64,000 nt of DNA from Aristolochia californica (taxonomy: Eukaryota > Streptophyta > Magnoliopsida > Piperales > Aristolochiaceae). The stretch is taken from contig JARWKL010000003.1 of the NCBI GenBank assembly GCA_029961685.1, forward strand, positions 14,465,731 through 14,529,730, written 5' to 3'. Under the pieces are notes generated by a model. That model saw nothing but the letters and a program-made list of their open reading frames with translations. It was not told the DNA's origin and did not search any database. Position numbers and translations under genes: made by a program. This document shows positions 9,128 through 19,888 of the stretch, in pieces. Positions within the stretch are counted from its first letter, which is position 1. Each line of letters starts with the position of its first letter.

Positions 9128-9765
9128 GGATGGTCCACTTATCCTTTATGTTTCTAAGATGATTCCTGCTTCTGATAACGGTCAATTTTTTGCCTTTGGG
9201 TGTCCCTTTGCTGGTAAATTCTGCACTGGTATGAAGGTCAGAATTATGGTCCCAAATTATGCACACGGCCAGCAAAATGATTTATATGTGAAAATCGTCC
9301 AAAGAACTATCATTTGGATGGGGACAGAGCCTGAGTTTGTTGAAGTTGTTCCTTGTGGAAAAACAGTCTTTGGTTGGTTTAGTTCAGTTCATTACTGCTA
9401 CTTTGACTGGTGAGAAAGAAGTAGTTGCTCACCCATTTCGAGCCCTGAAGTTCTCTGTGTCCCCAGTTGTGCGTATTGCTGTCCAATGTAGAGTTCTTTC
9501 AGATCTTCCCAAGCTTGTTGAAGGTTTGAAATGGCTGGCCAAGTCAGATCATATGGTTGTTTGTACAATTGCAGAGAGTGGTGTAAATATTGTAGTTGGA
9601 GACCTCCATCTTGAGATCTGCCTTAAGGATGTGCAAGATTACTTCATGGGTGGAGCTGAAATCATTGTTTCTCCTCCAATTGTTTCATTCTATGAGACTG
9701 TAATACGCAAGTCTCCTTACAAACACAATTGGCTTTAAATGGAAATTAGGCCAATGGAGTTCTAC
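9128..9765 (+). pseudogene. Elongation factor 2 fragment, copy 1
   Basis: eEF2 is the ribosomal translocase. The fragment covers domain II onward: [94 protein letters not shown], then SPYKHNWL. A 2-bp deletion near 9365 (ACAGTCTTTGG against ACAGAGTCTTTGG) shifts the frame. The Tyr codon after HNWL has become TAA in both copies (9736 here). Residues are missing around the second GAG/GE of the family, so it is not functional. No introns. Confidence 0.93.
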
Positions 9766-9768
9766 ACT

Positions 9769-9862
9769 CTTCCTTCGGATCCAAATATTGGACAGATGCT
9801 GCTCCTAGGATGTATTTTCCTGTGCCTGGATCCTACATTGACAATTGTTGCTGCCATGCTGG
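9769..9862 (+). pseudogene. DExH-box RNA helicase fragment, copy 1
   Basis: Immediately after MEIRPMEF of eEF2 the same frame reads LPSDPNIGQMLLLGCIFLCL then DPTLTIVAAML. This fits the helicase-associated region of plant DExH/DEAH helicases (LPxDPxIGKMLxxGxIFxCLxPxLTIAA). About 31 codons remain. The copy-2 equivalent carries a stop for Gln and breaks off at 40381. Confidence 0.75.
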
Positions 9863-10029
9863 AAAATTGTGGGCAGTGCCACCTTGCCAATTGGGGGGCC
9901 GCCGTGAAGGGTTGTTTAACACCAGTCAAAGACTGGTACATGGCAGCAAGGTTAATGGGGGATATGTGGTGACATTCAGCACACATCCCTCCCTTGGACC
10001 TTGAGAACACAATAAAAAAAAATTGCTAC
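9863..10029. other. Unassigned stretch including the 34-bp shared segment
   Basis: No coding match. 9963-9995 repeats the segment at 1077-1110. On the minus strand a purine tract (CCAAGGGAGGGA) followed by TGTGTGCTGAATG could be the edge of an LTR from another, unidentified element. An A9 run lies at 10014-10022. Confidence 0.4.
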
Positions 10030-10167
10030 TAGGGTGGAATGCTTTAGTTTTGGGAGTCCAGATGGTGGACACAGCTCTGTGGATGCTACTTGAGAACAGG
10101 TGGAGACATCAGCGTATAGACCCTACCTTAGAGCTTGAAGACAAGCTCTTTCTCCCAGGTGGTGTAA
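10030..10167 (+). pseudogene. Gypsy chromodomain-like tail of A element
   Basis: Translation across small gaps gives RHQRIDPTLELEDKLFLPGG, the usual C-terminus of plant chromovirus integrases, directly before the LTR. The B elements end in the related VYPTFELEDKLFLQGG. Only the last part of the domain is left. Confidence 0.7.
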
Positions 10168-10481
10168 TGTTATGCACGCAATAATATTATTATTTAATTT
10201 TTTCTTTAATTTTCTTTATTTTATTTTATTTTTAGGCCACAGGGGTATTTTTTTGATATTTTATCTTAAACTCTGTAAGGGTGAACCCTATTTAAGGCGT
10301 AAGAGTAATGAGAAAGAGAAACATTGATTTAAGGTTAAACAGGTTTTGAGTTCTCCTCAACGACCTCAGGGGTGTGTGTTCACCTTAACTAACCTAGGGT
10401 TTTCAAGCTTCCCTTTGGCTTGATCTTCGTCTTCCTCTTCTTCCTCCCTACGAATTATGTGTCAGATCCGGGACCATAACA
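10168..10481 (+). mobile_element. 3' LTR of A element copy 1
   Basis: Begins TGTTATGCACGC and ends GGGACCATAACA, giving a 6-bp terminal inverted repeat TGTTAT/ATAACA, 314 bp long. It aligns with 36442-36787 and, in reverse, with 596-1076. Confidence 0.9.
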
Positions 10482-10689
10482 TGTTGTAGGGTCTCCTAAT
10501 AAGACTGAGAAATAGAAATATAAGAAATAGAGGTAAGAAACTAATAGCAAGATAGGGATAACCAATGGGTGGATGAAAAATGAGCAACAGAGTGAAAGGT
10601 AGATGGTTGTGTGCATGCCCTAGGCTCTTTCCAAAGAGAAATCGGTCAGGTATCAAGTGGAGGACCAAAAAAAGGAGGTGGAGAAGGAG

Positions 10690-11750
10690 AACTTACCTCA
10701 AAGGGGTTTGGAGACTCCACAGATTGGTTACAAAGAAACTAGGTGGGACATTGGTGGATGAATAAAAGGGTTTCTCTTCATCACGAGAAACAAACATCTT
10801 CTTGAGAGAATGATTGTAACACACATATCCTTTCTGAGTATGACAGTAGCCCAAAAAGATACATTTAATTGCTCTGAGATCCAATTTAGAAGTATGTGGG
10901 GATGTAAGATGAACAAAACAAGTACACCATAAGACCTTCAATGGAAGAGAAACATCTCATCACCAAGAAATAGATGGGATTATGGTGTCTTATTATCGAG
11001 TACCGAGGAAGGCAACCTTTTAATAAGAAAACTCGAAGTAAGGATGGCATGTGGCCAGTAGAAGTAAGGCACATACATATGGTGTAGAAGAGTACGAGCA
11101 ACCTCAAGAAGGTGTCAATTCTTTCTTTCAACTACATTTTGTTGTGATTGTAGACACAAGAGGTTCCTTTATCTCTATAGAAGGATTGAAAATCTTTGTA
11201 CATACATTCCCTTGCATTGACTTAGTGGAAGATCTTCAAGATAGTCAAGAACTAAGTAGACAACATGGCACAAAAAGACTTGAAAATAAGTAATAGTTTT
11301 TATCCTATCTTTCCAGTAAGAATAACCATGTAATCAGAGAAAAATCATCAAAAAATGTGATGAAGTACTTGGAATAGGAAACATTAGAGAAATTCACGGC
11401 CTCTACCTTTAAATATCAAAGTTGTTGGCAACATTACGTGTGAGCTTAGATTGTGATAACATCGTGTGATTGAGCTTCATTTTGGGGATAGACTATAGTT
11501 CTTCTATGCAATATGTGACTCATTCTCATTTAGATGAAATCAAAGAGCGATCACAGTTTTTGGCAAAGACAATAAAATCTTTTTGTCTGGCATGCAATTA
11601 ACAAATTAAAAGAAATAGAATGAGTAATAAGTTTATGGGCCATCTCCATTCTGGTTAAGATAAGATATAACACCATCTTTTACTTGGAAATTATCTTCAA
11701 AAGCTCTTTATTTCCTTATCATTATTGGTTTTTATGTAATTTTCTATCAA
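10690..11750 (-). pseudogene. Decayed copia integrase, minus strand
   Basis: On the minus strand the frames give, in order, a catalytic-core piece (FFDDFSLITWLFLL near 11340), QSQQNVVERKN, LLVLFYTICM, RVFLLKGCLP and finally KLDLRAIKCIFLGYCHTQKG and CYNHSLKKMFVSRDEE near 10770-10880. This is the copia integrase core and the conserved integrase-RT linker. There are many stops and frameshifts, and no LTR of its own is visible, so it is older than the neighbouring elements. Confidence 0.75.
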
Positions 11751-12149
11751 ATGAAGCCATAACGGCTAGCAAAAGACAGTCCTACAAAAGTTGGGTTCTA
11801 TATAATATCTATGTTATAAGTTAGGTGAAAAATATGGACTTTTTGGCTAAAGCATTCTGCATTGAGCAAGCTTTAACAAGTTTTGGCATGTAAATATTTT
11901 TTGACCAAGCTTGTGGAGCATTTAATTGGCATCTTGTTCTAACAAATAATTCTTTGAATTGGATAATTGGACTCGGTCTCAGAAGAAAAGATTTAAACTT
12001 CAAATGGGTATTGAACGATAGGAGAAATTTAAAATTAATCTAGGTTTTGAAAAAGAAAAATCATGAAGAAGCTTTTTCCGTCTATTTCCAATCTGTTGCT
12101 CCTTAGGTATTAACAACTGGAGTTGTTTGTCGTGAGAATACTCTAATTA
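11751..12149. other. No feature recognised
   Basis: AT-rich sequence with short frames only. It forms the left flank of copia E. A T-run at 12150-12154 may be that element's target-site copy. Confidence 0.5.
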
Positions 12150-12154
12150 TTTTT

Positions 12155-12336
12155 TGTTAAGATTTACTCTGAGATTTCTTCCCTTAATGAGAAATCATAT
12201 AAATATTCTGTAAATCCGGTGATTGTGTAATCCCGTTATTCACTCATAATTTTTCCATGTTTATTTTGTAAAACGGCTATTTAAGCCGATGATGTGAATG
12301 AGAAAATATGACTGAAATTGAAGTATTATTTTCAAC
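12155..12336 (+). mobile_element. 5' LTR of copia E copy 1
   Basis: TGTTAAGATTTACTCTGAG... to TTTTCAAC, about 180 bp, nearly the same as 18604-18785, 22952-23133 and 47867-48048. The PBS-like TGGTATCTAAGC follows at 12338-12349 with two changes from the usual TGGTATCAGAGC. Confidence 0.85.
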
Positions 12337-13104
12337 TTGGTATCTAAGCAAGAGAATCCTTCTCCTTCTCCTTCTCATCACCGAAGAACAGAGCAAAAAC
12401 TTTGTCTTGTAGTCTCTCCCGTAGCCGAAGATTAGAGTTGCAACTTTGTCATTGAAAAAAAAACAGAGCAGGTCTACTCCGTGAATGAAGAAGACACAGT
12501 TTGCGTTTCTCTTCGGCTGTCGTTGTAACACAAAATTGCCGCCACCCGAACTCCCAAAATTTGCCGACGAACCACCGCCGAGCCACCTTCCAGTGATCAG
12601 CACTAGTGTCACCAACGCAGAAGATGAAGAGCTGCACCAACGTCTCGAGCTCGATTTATCTCTGTCATCGCCCCCACTCCGGCGGACCGTCTGGACGACA
12701 CCGACGACTTAAGCCAAGCCATTGCTCGGCCTTCTAGCATACCACCAGCCTAAACGTCACCGGCTAAGAAGAGGACGCACTGTCGATGAAAAAGACGAAG
12801 GTACGAAAAAAATTTTGCTTCTGTTAACTTTGGTCCCGCATTTTATTTTTCTGGCGGGTCGCGACAACTTCTTGAACCGGACCGAAAATAGAGACCTGGA
12901 CCACTTTTCAGACCGACCAAAAATAGGTACCCAACCCGGGTCAACCCATTGGCAGACCAGACCCAAAATTTTTTTCAGAAAGCGGTCTAGTCTAGTTCTC
13001 TGACCGGACCGAAATTAGAGACCCAAATCGGGTCAACCCAGTGAACAGAAAGCGGACTAGACCAATATTTTTGGGTGATCATCACCGATCTACCGATCTT
13101 CTTG

Positions 13105-13362
13105 CATCATGTTGAAGGAATCAAAACCATAGCGCATTTTTACTCACTGTGGTGAAACTGGGCATACAAAGTCAAGATGTTATGAACTTATTGGGTATCC
13201 AGAATAGTGGAATCCTACTAAATCACCTCGCAAACGGAACACTAAACCAAATAATCATGCTTCTGTTCCAGTGGCAGAACCCTCCACCTCTGCTACATCT
13301 GGTAGAAATAGTGAATGAATAATGATTCTGGTGCTACTGATCATATGACCTTTGACAATCAT
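13105..13362 (+). pseudogene. Copia E gag zinc knuckle and protease start, copy 1
   Basis: The translation has HCGETGHTKSRCYELIGYPE, a nucleocapsid knuckle whose first Cys is lost to a nearby TTT codon, then PSTSATSGRNSE and, after a stop, SGATDHMT at the protease active site. The gag core before it (12350-13100) is not recognisable. The frame is interrupted at 13363 by the B element; it resumes at 16573. Confidence 0.75.
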
Positions 13363-14652
13363 TGTTGTGGACTCCATAGCGGGACGAGTCATCTAGAGGC
13401 GACGCTGGTGAGTTGGTTACTCAAAAGGACATTCAAGTACCTTAGCATTTATAAATTTACTTTATTTAATTATGTGATAAAATGTAAAGCCAACGATGAC
13501 ATTCTTGTAAAACTATAAGTCAAATTCTTTTGTATGATTAGCCTTTAAGTGGGCTCATGGAATTGAATGAAGGCAAGTAGAATTTCATTTAGAAAAGGAT
13601 CGGTGTTCTCTGTTATGGACTCAATAGCACACCAAGTCACTCAGAGGACGAGACAATGACTCACCAAGTCACCTAATTTTACTTTTATCACTTATGTTGC
13701 TTTAATTTCAAATTTGATTGCTTATGTAATAAGACTTGAAGGTAGGGGAATAGTTGAAATTTATAAACCTAACCCTAACCTATCTTGGCGTGAATGACCC
13801 TATTTAAAGGGTAAGAAATGAGAAATAATGTAAGTTCGGATTTAGAGTAAAATAGAGTAATTAGGTTATTGCGAGGTTCCCTATCCTAGGGTTCTTGGCG
13901 TGAACTATCCTTTGTGGTTTGCTGCATCCATTGGGGAGTCTTTGAGGAGATCGTGGAAGGAAAAGGAAGAGGAATCATCTTTCTCTTCCAAGCTGCAATA
14001 GTTATCCATCTCTTCCACGAACCAGCAATGAGGGAAGGAGATTTTGCGTGAGCCTTAGCATCAAGAAAGGGGTTTTTGAGTTGCCGATTGAAGGATGTCT
14101 TCAAGAGGTATTTTTATCTATCTTTTCCGAGTTTAGAAGAGCTATAGACTACCTTCTTTACATACAACACTGGTAGTTGCATGAATTCAGCAACCCTACT
14201 CATTGACGTGAGGTATAAAGTGAGGTTTCATAATTGGATCCTTAAACAGTCTTTTGATTGATTTGGTGCATCTATAATTGAGAAAAGGAAACTCCTTTTC
14301 AATTATAACGTGTGAGGGAAGTAAAAGAGAGTTTATTTTCACAAAAACATGTTAAGAAACCCTCTAACAGTGTTGGATCCTTATTTGACTCACCGAGTTA
14401 CTAGATCCATGGTTAGAGAGCATAACATTCTCCTCCAACGAACCCTAGGATCGATGTTCTCCTAGATGAACCCAAGGCTACAGGTCTCCCCTTGACAAGC
14501 CTGATCTCATTCCCTCAATCCATCCCTTCTTCCTTTCATTCTCGCCAACATAGGGAGCCTAGGAAGGACAGGCCGCCCTGTTTCACCCCCTGCTCCTCTT
14601 GACGATCTCTTCTTTCATTGAGTGACGAGGTCCATGGTCAAGGACCATAACA
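13363..14652 (+). mobile_element. 5' LTR of B1, split by a solo LTR
   Basis: TGTTGTGGACTCCATAGCGG at the start and GGACCATAACA at the end. Removing 13611-14427 and one TTCTC copy leaves about 468 bp, the length of the other B LTRs. PBS-like TGGTATCAAATC follows at 14656-14667. Confidence 0.88.
13611..14427 (+). mobile_element. Solo LTR inside the B1 5' LTR
   Basis: 817 bp beginning TGTTATGGACTCAATAGC and ending GAGAGCATAACA, flanked by TTCTC at 13606-13610 and 14428-14432. The uninterrupted B LTRs read GGTGTTCTCCTCCAACG at this point, which confirms the duplication. Its ends resemble B LTR ends, but the body is a different sequence seen nowhere else in the window. It contains AACCCTATTTAAAGGG near 13795. 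A solo LTR is the usual product of LTR-LTR recombination. Confidence 0.9.
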
Positions 14653-14859
14653 ATTTGGTATCAAATCAGGCACTACGTCACGAGTTCAACTCCCAACGTG
14701 GGCAATCGTGTAAACCCAAACGCAGGCGACCATGTAACAGTAGACTTCATCACTATGTGTTAAGCCGCAATGGTGGGACCATGCGTTGATAGCTGGGCCG
14801 CCGTGGACGTCGGCTCGTGAAGGTGGGTGTAATGTTACGGTCCTGGGTTATGTACCTAT

Positions 14860-16104
14860 GCCTTCCGCTCCTAACAGGCCGGTCTTTTGGGTAGTATTGG
14901 CTAGGTACTTAACATTAAAGCGGATTCGCTGGGATTTTTATTGGGAATGTATGAAATCCACAATTGCAACGTATGTGGCTACTTGTCAAGTGTGTCAGAG
15001 GAACAAAGTAGATCATCCAGGGGTGCTGCAACCACTCGAACTTCCCACACAGGTTTGGTCAGACATTTCTATGGATTTCATTGAGAGCCTTCCTAAGTCA
15101 TCAGGGGAAGGCTATTCTTTTTGTGGTGGTCGACAGATTTTCAAAATATGCACACTTCATTCCATTAGAGAACCCTTACACAGCGGCGACCGTAGCACAT
15201 GTGTAAGACTCCAATATTGTTCGCCTTCACGGCATTCCGGAATCCATTGTAGGTGATCGGGATGTAGTCTTTACAAGCCACTTCAGGAGAGACCTTTTCA
15301 GGTCATGTGGGGCCAAACTAAAATATTCCTCCACTTATCACCCTCAATCAAATGGCCGGACGGAGGTAGTGAACCGTACCATTGAAATGTATTTATGGTG
15401 TTTTGTGGGAGACAGTCCTAAACGATGGGTGGAATGCATTCCTTGGGAACAGTATTGATACAATACCTCCTTCCACATGGCCTTACTGGAGACACCATTC
15501 CAGATATTATATGGCAAGGATCCCCCTCGTTTTCTTTCTTATGTTCAGGGTTCAACCAGAGTGGAGGCAGTTGACCAAGCGCTTATGGATTGGGATCATT
15601 TGCTGGAATATGTTGTCAAACGACTTTGGAAAGCTGAAGCACGCATGAAAGTCTATTATGATCAGGGCGACCGCGATGTTATATACAATGTGGGTGATAT
15701 AGTGTGGCTTCGTCTACAGTCTTACTGTAAAAATTCAACTGCGGGCAATTGGCACAACCTTTCTCCCAAATATTTTGGGCCGTTCAACATTATCTAGAGA
15801 ATTGGCTAGGTAGCCTATAAGCTGCAACTTCCTCCAGAGTCCAAGCTTCACAATGTTTTTCATGTCTCTCTCCTCAAGCAATTCAAAGGACCAGAACCTC
15901 TTTCCCCCCGATTGAGGTCAACAAAGTTTCTCTCACTCAGACAAAAAATTTGGGCGCTCAAAAAAATCAGAATAGGAGAGGAGTAGTAGTTCAGTGGACG
16001 CACACAGATGCTACGGAGGTAACTTGGGAGGATTTTGACGTATTTCATCAAGTGTACCCTACCTTCGAGCTTGAGGACAAACTCTTTCTACAAGGAGGGA
16101 ATGA
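14860..16104 (+). pseudogene. B1 integrase and chromodomain
   Basis: Frames give RIRWDFYWECMKSTIATYV, TCQVCQRNK (zinc-finger Cys pair), SMDFIESLP (first Asp), then VVDRFSKYAHF in another frame, IVGDRDVVFTS (second Asp), YHPQSNGRTEVV (Glu), the GPF/Y-type region LSPKYFGPFNII, HNVFHVSLLKQFKG and a chromodomain ending TFELEDKLFLQGG. Several frameshifts and stops break it. At least three frames must be joined to read it through. Confidence 0.85.
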
Positions 16105-16572
16105 TGTTGTGGACTTCATAGCGGGACGAGTCATCCAGAGGCAACGTAGGTGAGTTGGTAACTTAGAAGGACATTCAAGTACCTTAGCACTTATAAATTT
16201 ACTTTATTTAATTATGTGGTAAAATGTAGAGCCAGTGATGGCATTCTTGTAAAACTATAAGTTGGATTCTTTGGTGTGATTAGCCTTTAAGTGGGCTCAT
16301 GGAATTGAATGAAGGCAAGTAGAATGTCATTCAGAAAAGGATTGGTGTTCTCCTCCAATGAACCCTAGGATCGTCTTTCTCCTTGATGAACCCAAGGGTA
16401 CAGGTCTCCCCTTGACGAGCCTGATCTTAGTCCCTCAATCCATCTCTTCTTCCATTCATTCTCGCCAACATAGGGTGCCTAGGCAAGACAGGCCGCCCTG
16501 TTTCATCCCCTACTCCTCTTGACGATCTTTCCCTTCGTCAAGTGACAAGGTCCATGGTTAGGGACCATAACA
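16105..16572 (+). mobile_element. 3' LTR of B1
   Basis: TGTTGTGGACTTCATAGCGG to GGGACCATAACA, 468 bp. It shares the ACTTCAT variant with the B fragment LTR at 41089, whereas most other B LTRs read ACTCCAT. Confidence 0.9.
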
Positions 16573-18600
16573 ATCATTATGTTGAAATTATGAAACCATC
16601 TGAACAACATATCGTATCTACAGAAAATGGTACTCCCTCTCACGTTATTGGTGAAGGTTCCATAAACCTCACTGAATATCTAAGTCTTGATTCTGTATTA
16701 GTTGTTCCTACCCTCAATCATAATTTATTATCAGTGGCTCAAATAACTCGCACTTTGCATTGTATTATGATTTTTTTGGCCTAACCATTGTGTGTTCTAG
16801 GAAATTCGAACCCGAAAGATAATTGGTTATGGTACTAGAAGGGGGAAACTCTATTACCTTGATCAGAAGCCAAAGAGTTCTCATCAATTAGCTCAAACAT
16901 TCTTCATGAATTAACGTGCAGAAAATGAGATTTGGTTATAAAAGGTTGGGTCACTCATCTTTTGGTTATTTAAAGAAACTGTTTCCAAAACTTTTTGCTA
17001 GATTATCTATTTCAGATTTTAAGTGTGAGGTCTGTGAATTGGCTAAAAGCCTTGTGTTTCATTTCAAATAAGCATGAATAAGTGTCCAACACCCTTTATG
17101 ATTATCCACTATAATGTATGGGGTCCAACAAATAGAGCTTATCTTAGTGATAATCGGTGGTTTGTTTCCTTTATTGATGATCACACCCGGATGACTTGGA
17201 TTGGCTAAATGAAATCAAAAAGTGAAGTTAGGTCACTATTCAAACAATTTCACAAAATGATAGCCACTTCGTACCATTCTACAATACAAACTCTCCGTAG
17301 TGACAATGGTGGAGAATTTGTTAATCAAGGTTTGAAAGAATATCTAGATGATCATGGTATTAGTCATCAAACTACTTATCCGTACACCGCTCAGCAAAAT
17401 GGGGTTGCAGAACGAAAGAACCACCACCTTCTTGAGATTGTTCGTGTTTCCTTGTTTGAATCTCGTATGTCGGCTAGTTAATGAAGGGAAGCCATCACAA
17501 CTGCAGCTTATCTTATCAACTAAATACCCTTGAGGGTATTACAATTTAAGACTCCCTTGAGTGTACTTCATGAAACTATAAGTTCACTTGCTGTGCCGAA
17601 TCTGCCACCTAGATTTTTTTGGTGTGTAGCCTTTGTTCATCTCCATAAGCCATTGAGAAATAAATTGGAATGATCCAGAAGAAAAGAAAGCATTGCAAAT
17701 TCATCTTGCTAGAGAGTTTGAAATGAAAGATCTTGGCTACTTAAACATATTTTATAGGTATAGAAGTGTCAAGGTTTAAGGAGGGGATTTTTTATCTCAA
17801 TGAAAATATGCTTTGGATTTATTGAAGAAAATGTGTATGACAGCATGTAGTCCAATCAGTACTCCAATGGATGAAAAGTTGAAACTGGGAACACATTCAG
17901 ATCAAGTCCCTGCTAACAAGGAACATTATCAGAGACTAGTTGGGAGGTTAATGTATCTTGCCAAAACAGACCAGACTTAACTTATATACTGAGTGTGGTT
18001 AGTCAATTTATGCACTCTCCAAGTGAAGAACATATGAATGTCGTCAATGGTATCCTGCGCTACTTGAAATCATCTCCAAGGAAATGAATTTTATTTAAAA
18101 AGGGAGGTGACATGAAATTGAAGGTTATACTGATGCCGATTGGGCTGGATCAATAGAGAATCGTCGGTCTACATCTGGATACTTTACATTTGTAGGTGGA
18201 AATTTGGTCACTTGGAGAAGTAAGAAACAAGAGGTGGTGGTTAGATCATCAGCTGAAGCCGAATATAGGGGAATGGCCAAGGCAATATGTGAATTATTAT
18301 GGGCAAAAAATTTGATACAAGAACTACATATTGAGCAGACAAGTCCTATGAAATTATACTGTGACAGTAAGGCAGCATGTGATATTGCCCACAACCCAGT
18401 CCAACATGATAGAACTAAACATGTTGAAGTTGATAGACACTTTATTAAAGAAAATTTAGAAGCAAGAATCATTGAAGTCCCTCATGATCGATTTGAGGAT
18501 CAACTTGCCGATGTGCTAACCAAGGCAGTGTCTTACCGAGCTATTAACAATTGTCTTGACAAGTTGGGTATGAGTGATATCTATGCACCAACTTGAGGGG
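16573..18600 (+). pseudogene. Copia E pol remnant, copy 1
   Basis: After the B insertion: EYLSLDSVLVVPTLNHNLLS (protease end), RLGHSSFGYLKKLFP (GAG-pre-integrase), the core with TLRSDNGGEFVNQG and QQNGVAERKN, then a deletion at about 17670 that removes the integrase C-terminus and most of RT. It resumes at DPEEKKALQ and continues to RNase H (VTWRSKKQEVVVRSSAEAEY, ELLWAKNLIQELH, KHVEVDRHF). The longest intact part is RNase H at 18204-18596. Stops such as TAA at 16911 disable it. Confidence 0.85.
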
Positions 18601-18603
18601 GAG

Positions 18604-18785
18604 TGTTAAGATTTACTCTGAGATTTCTTCCCTTAAGGAGAAATCATGTAAATATTCTGTAAATTCGGTGATTGTGTAATCCCATTAACTACTCATAATT
18701 CTTTTATGTATATTCCTTAAAATGGCTATTTAAGCCGATGATGTGAATGAGAAAATATGACTGAAATTGAAGTATTGTTCTCAAC
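18604..18785 (+). mobile_element. 3' LTR of copia E copy 1
   Basis: TGTTAAGATTTACTC to GTTCTCAAC, directly after the purine tract TTGAGGGGGAG. Confidence 0.88.
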
Positions 18786-19166
18786 TTTTTTACAGTCTTT
18801 CTGAAAACATTTGGGTAAAGTTTTTTGCTCTTGTGAACAACTACTTCCATATAAACCTTTACGAAGAAGGTGATCATTGGCTAGTCAGATCATTGTTCCC
18901 TAATGCCTAGAAAAATGGCTCAAGGAGATGACCAGTTGCAAAGACACTTTAGTAGGAAAGAAGAAAAAAATATTGGGTAAGGATTCGTTTCCCTTCCAGG
19001 GGATCTCTTACGTTAAGGAAACTGTTGGTTTGTTATGCAGAATTCTGAAAAATAAGATTTAAAATTTTGAACTGAGGTATTGGGTTTTTAATATATTTGG
19101 CTTCTGAAAAAGGATAAAAAATCATTATTAAATGAAATTATGAACAGCGAGAAAGGGCCAATGAAG
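18786..19166. repeat. Flanking repeat next to copia E, related to 25255-25640
   Basis: Non-coding sequence with blocks TTTCTGAAAACATTTGGG, ACCTTTACGAAGAAGGTGAT, GACACTTTAGTAGGAAAG and TTTTTAATATATTTGGCTTC. Related stretches lie at 23134-23394, 25255-25640, 48049-48310 and 50180-50565. In this copy it has no copia F insert, so it shows what the site looked like without it. Confidence 0.75.
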
Positions 19167-19388
19167 AAAATAATTTACTTTATTTTATTTCAGTTTTAGG
19201 CCACATGGGTATTTTGGGAATATTTCATTTATAGGGGTATTTTTATAATATTTTATCTTAAACCCTGTAATGGTGAACCCTATTTAAGGTGTAAGAGTAA
19301 TGAGAAAGAGAAACATTAATTTTAGGTTAAACAAGGTTTTGAGTTCTCCTCAACGAGCTTAGGGGTGTGCGTTCTCTTTAACTAACTT
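19167..19388 (+). mobile_element. A LTR fragment, truncated at both ends
   Basis: Matches A LTR sequence (TTAGGCCACATGGGTATTTT, AACCCTATTTAAGG, TTGAGTTCTCCTCAACGAG) but lacks the TGTTAT start and ATAACA end. It is wedged between the copia E flank and the start of the large duplicated block at 19389. Confidence 0.75.
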
Positions 19389-19421
19389 GGTGCTACTGAT
19401 CATATGACCTTTGACAATCAC

Positions 19422-19888
19422 TGTTGTGGACTCTATAGCGGGACGAGTCATCCAGAGGCGACACGGGTGAGTTGGTAACTCAAAAGGACATTCAAGTACC
19501 TTAGCATTTATAAATTTACTTTATTTAATTATGTGTAAAATTTTGAGCCAGCTATGGCATTCTTGTAAAACTATAAGTCGGATTCTTTGGCGTGATTAGC
19601 CTTTAAGTGGGCTCACGAAATTGAATGAAGGCAAATAGAATTTCATTCAGAAAATGATCGGTGTTCTCTTCCAACGAACCCTAGGATCAGCGTTCTCCTT
19701 GATGCACCCAAGGGTACATGTCTCCCCTTGATGAGCCTGATCTCATTCCCTCAATCCATCCCTTCTTCCATTCATTCTCGCAAACATTTGGCGCCCAACA
19801 AAGACAGGTCGTCCTGTTTCACCCCTTGCTCCTCTTGACGATCTCTCCCTTCGTCGAGTCTCGAGGTCCATGGTCAGGGACCATAACA
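19422..19888 (+). mobile_element. 5' LTR of B2
   Basis: TGTTGTGGACTCTATAGCGG to GGACCATAACA, 467 bp, followed by TGGTATCAGA with the rest of the PBS altered. Confidence 0.9.

Larger units (their letters stand above)
7065..10481 (+). mobile_element. A element copy 1 carrying a host-gene chimera
   Basis: From 7065 to about 7490 the sequence matches the gag/leader region of the A element at 36.4 kb (7065 corresponds to about 37613). Then come fused host-gene fragments (7501-9862), a short unassigned stretch, a chromodomain-type tail (10030-10167) and a 3' LTR (10168-10481). The 5' LTR and PBS are missing because the truncated G LTR abuts at 7064. No protease, RT or integrase is present, so any movement would have been in trans. 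Confidence 0.75.
13363..16572 (+). mobile_element. Gypsy B1 nested in copia E copy 1
   Basis: Both LTRs are present (13363-14652 with a nested solo LTR, and 16105-16572), with 5-bp target duplication ATCAT at 13358-13362 and 16573-16577. The internal region holds only a PBS, an untranslated leader, integrase and chromodomain; gag, protease and RT are missing. It must have depended on other elements for movement. Confidence 0.92.
12155..18785 (+). mobile_element. Copia E copy 1, with nested gypsy B1
   Basis: 5' LTR at 12155-12336, PBS, zinc knuckle and protease start, an inserted B element (13363-16572), then protease, integrase, RT end, RNase H, a purine tract (TTGAGGGGGAGTG) and 3' LTR at 18604-18785. 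The possible target duplication is TTTTT on both sides, ambiguous because it is a homopolymer. Compared with copy 3 at 41.5-48 kb this copy lacks about 1.25 kb of integrase C-terminus and RT at 17670, with short homology GGAA at the junction. Confidence 0.85.

Noticed and set aside
9128..9765. Reading the eEF2-like part as the spliceosomal GTPase Snu114/EFTUD2
   Set aside because: The wording [40 protein letters not shown] is that of eEF2 and not of the splicing paralogue.
7065..10000. Working PABP, VSR, GOGAT or eEF2 genes
   Set aside because: Each is a short internal fragment lacking start and end, with stops or frameshifts, and all are fused together inside an LTR element.
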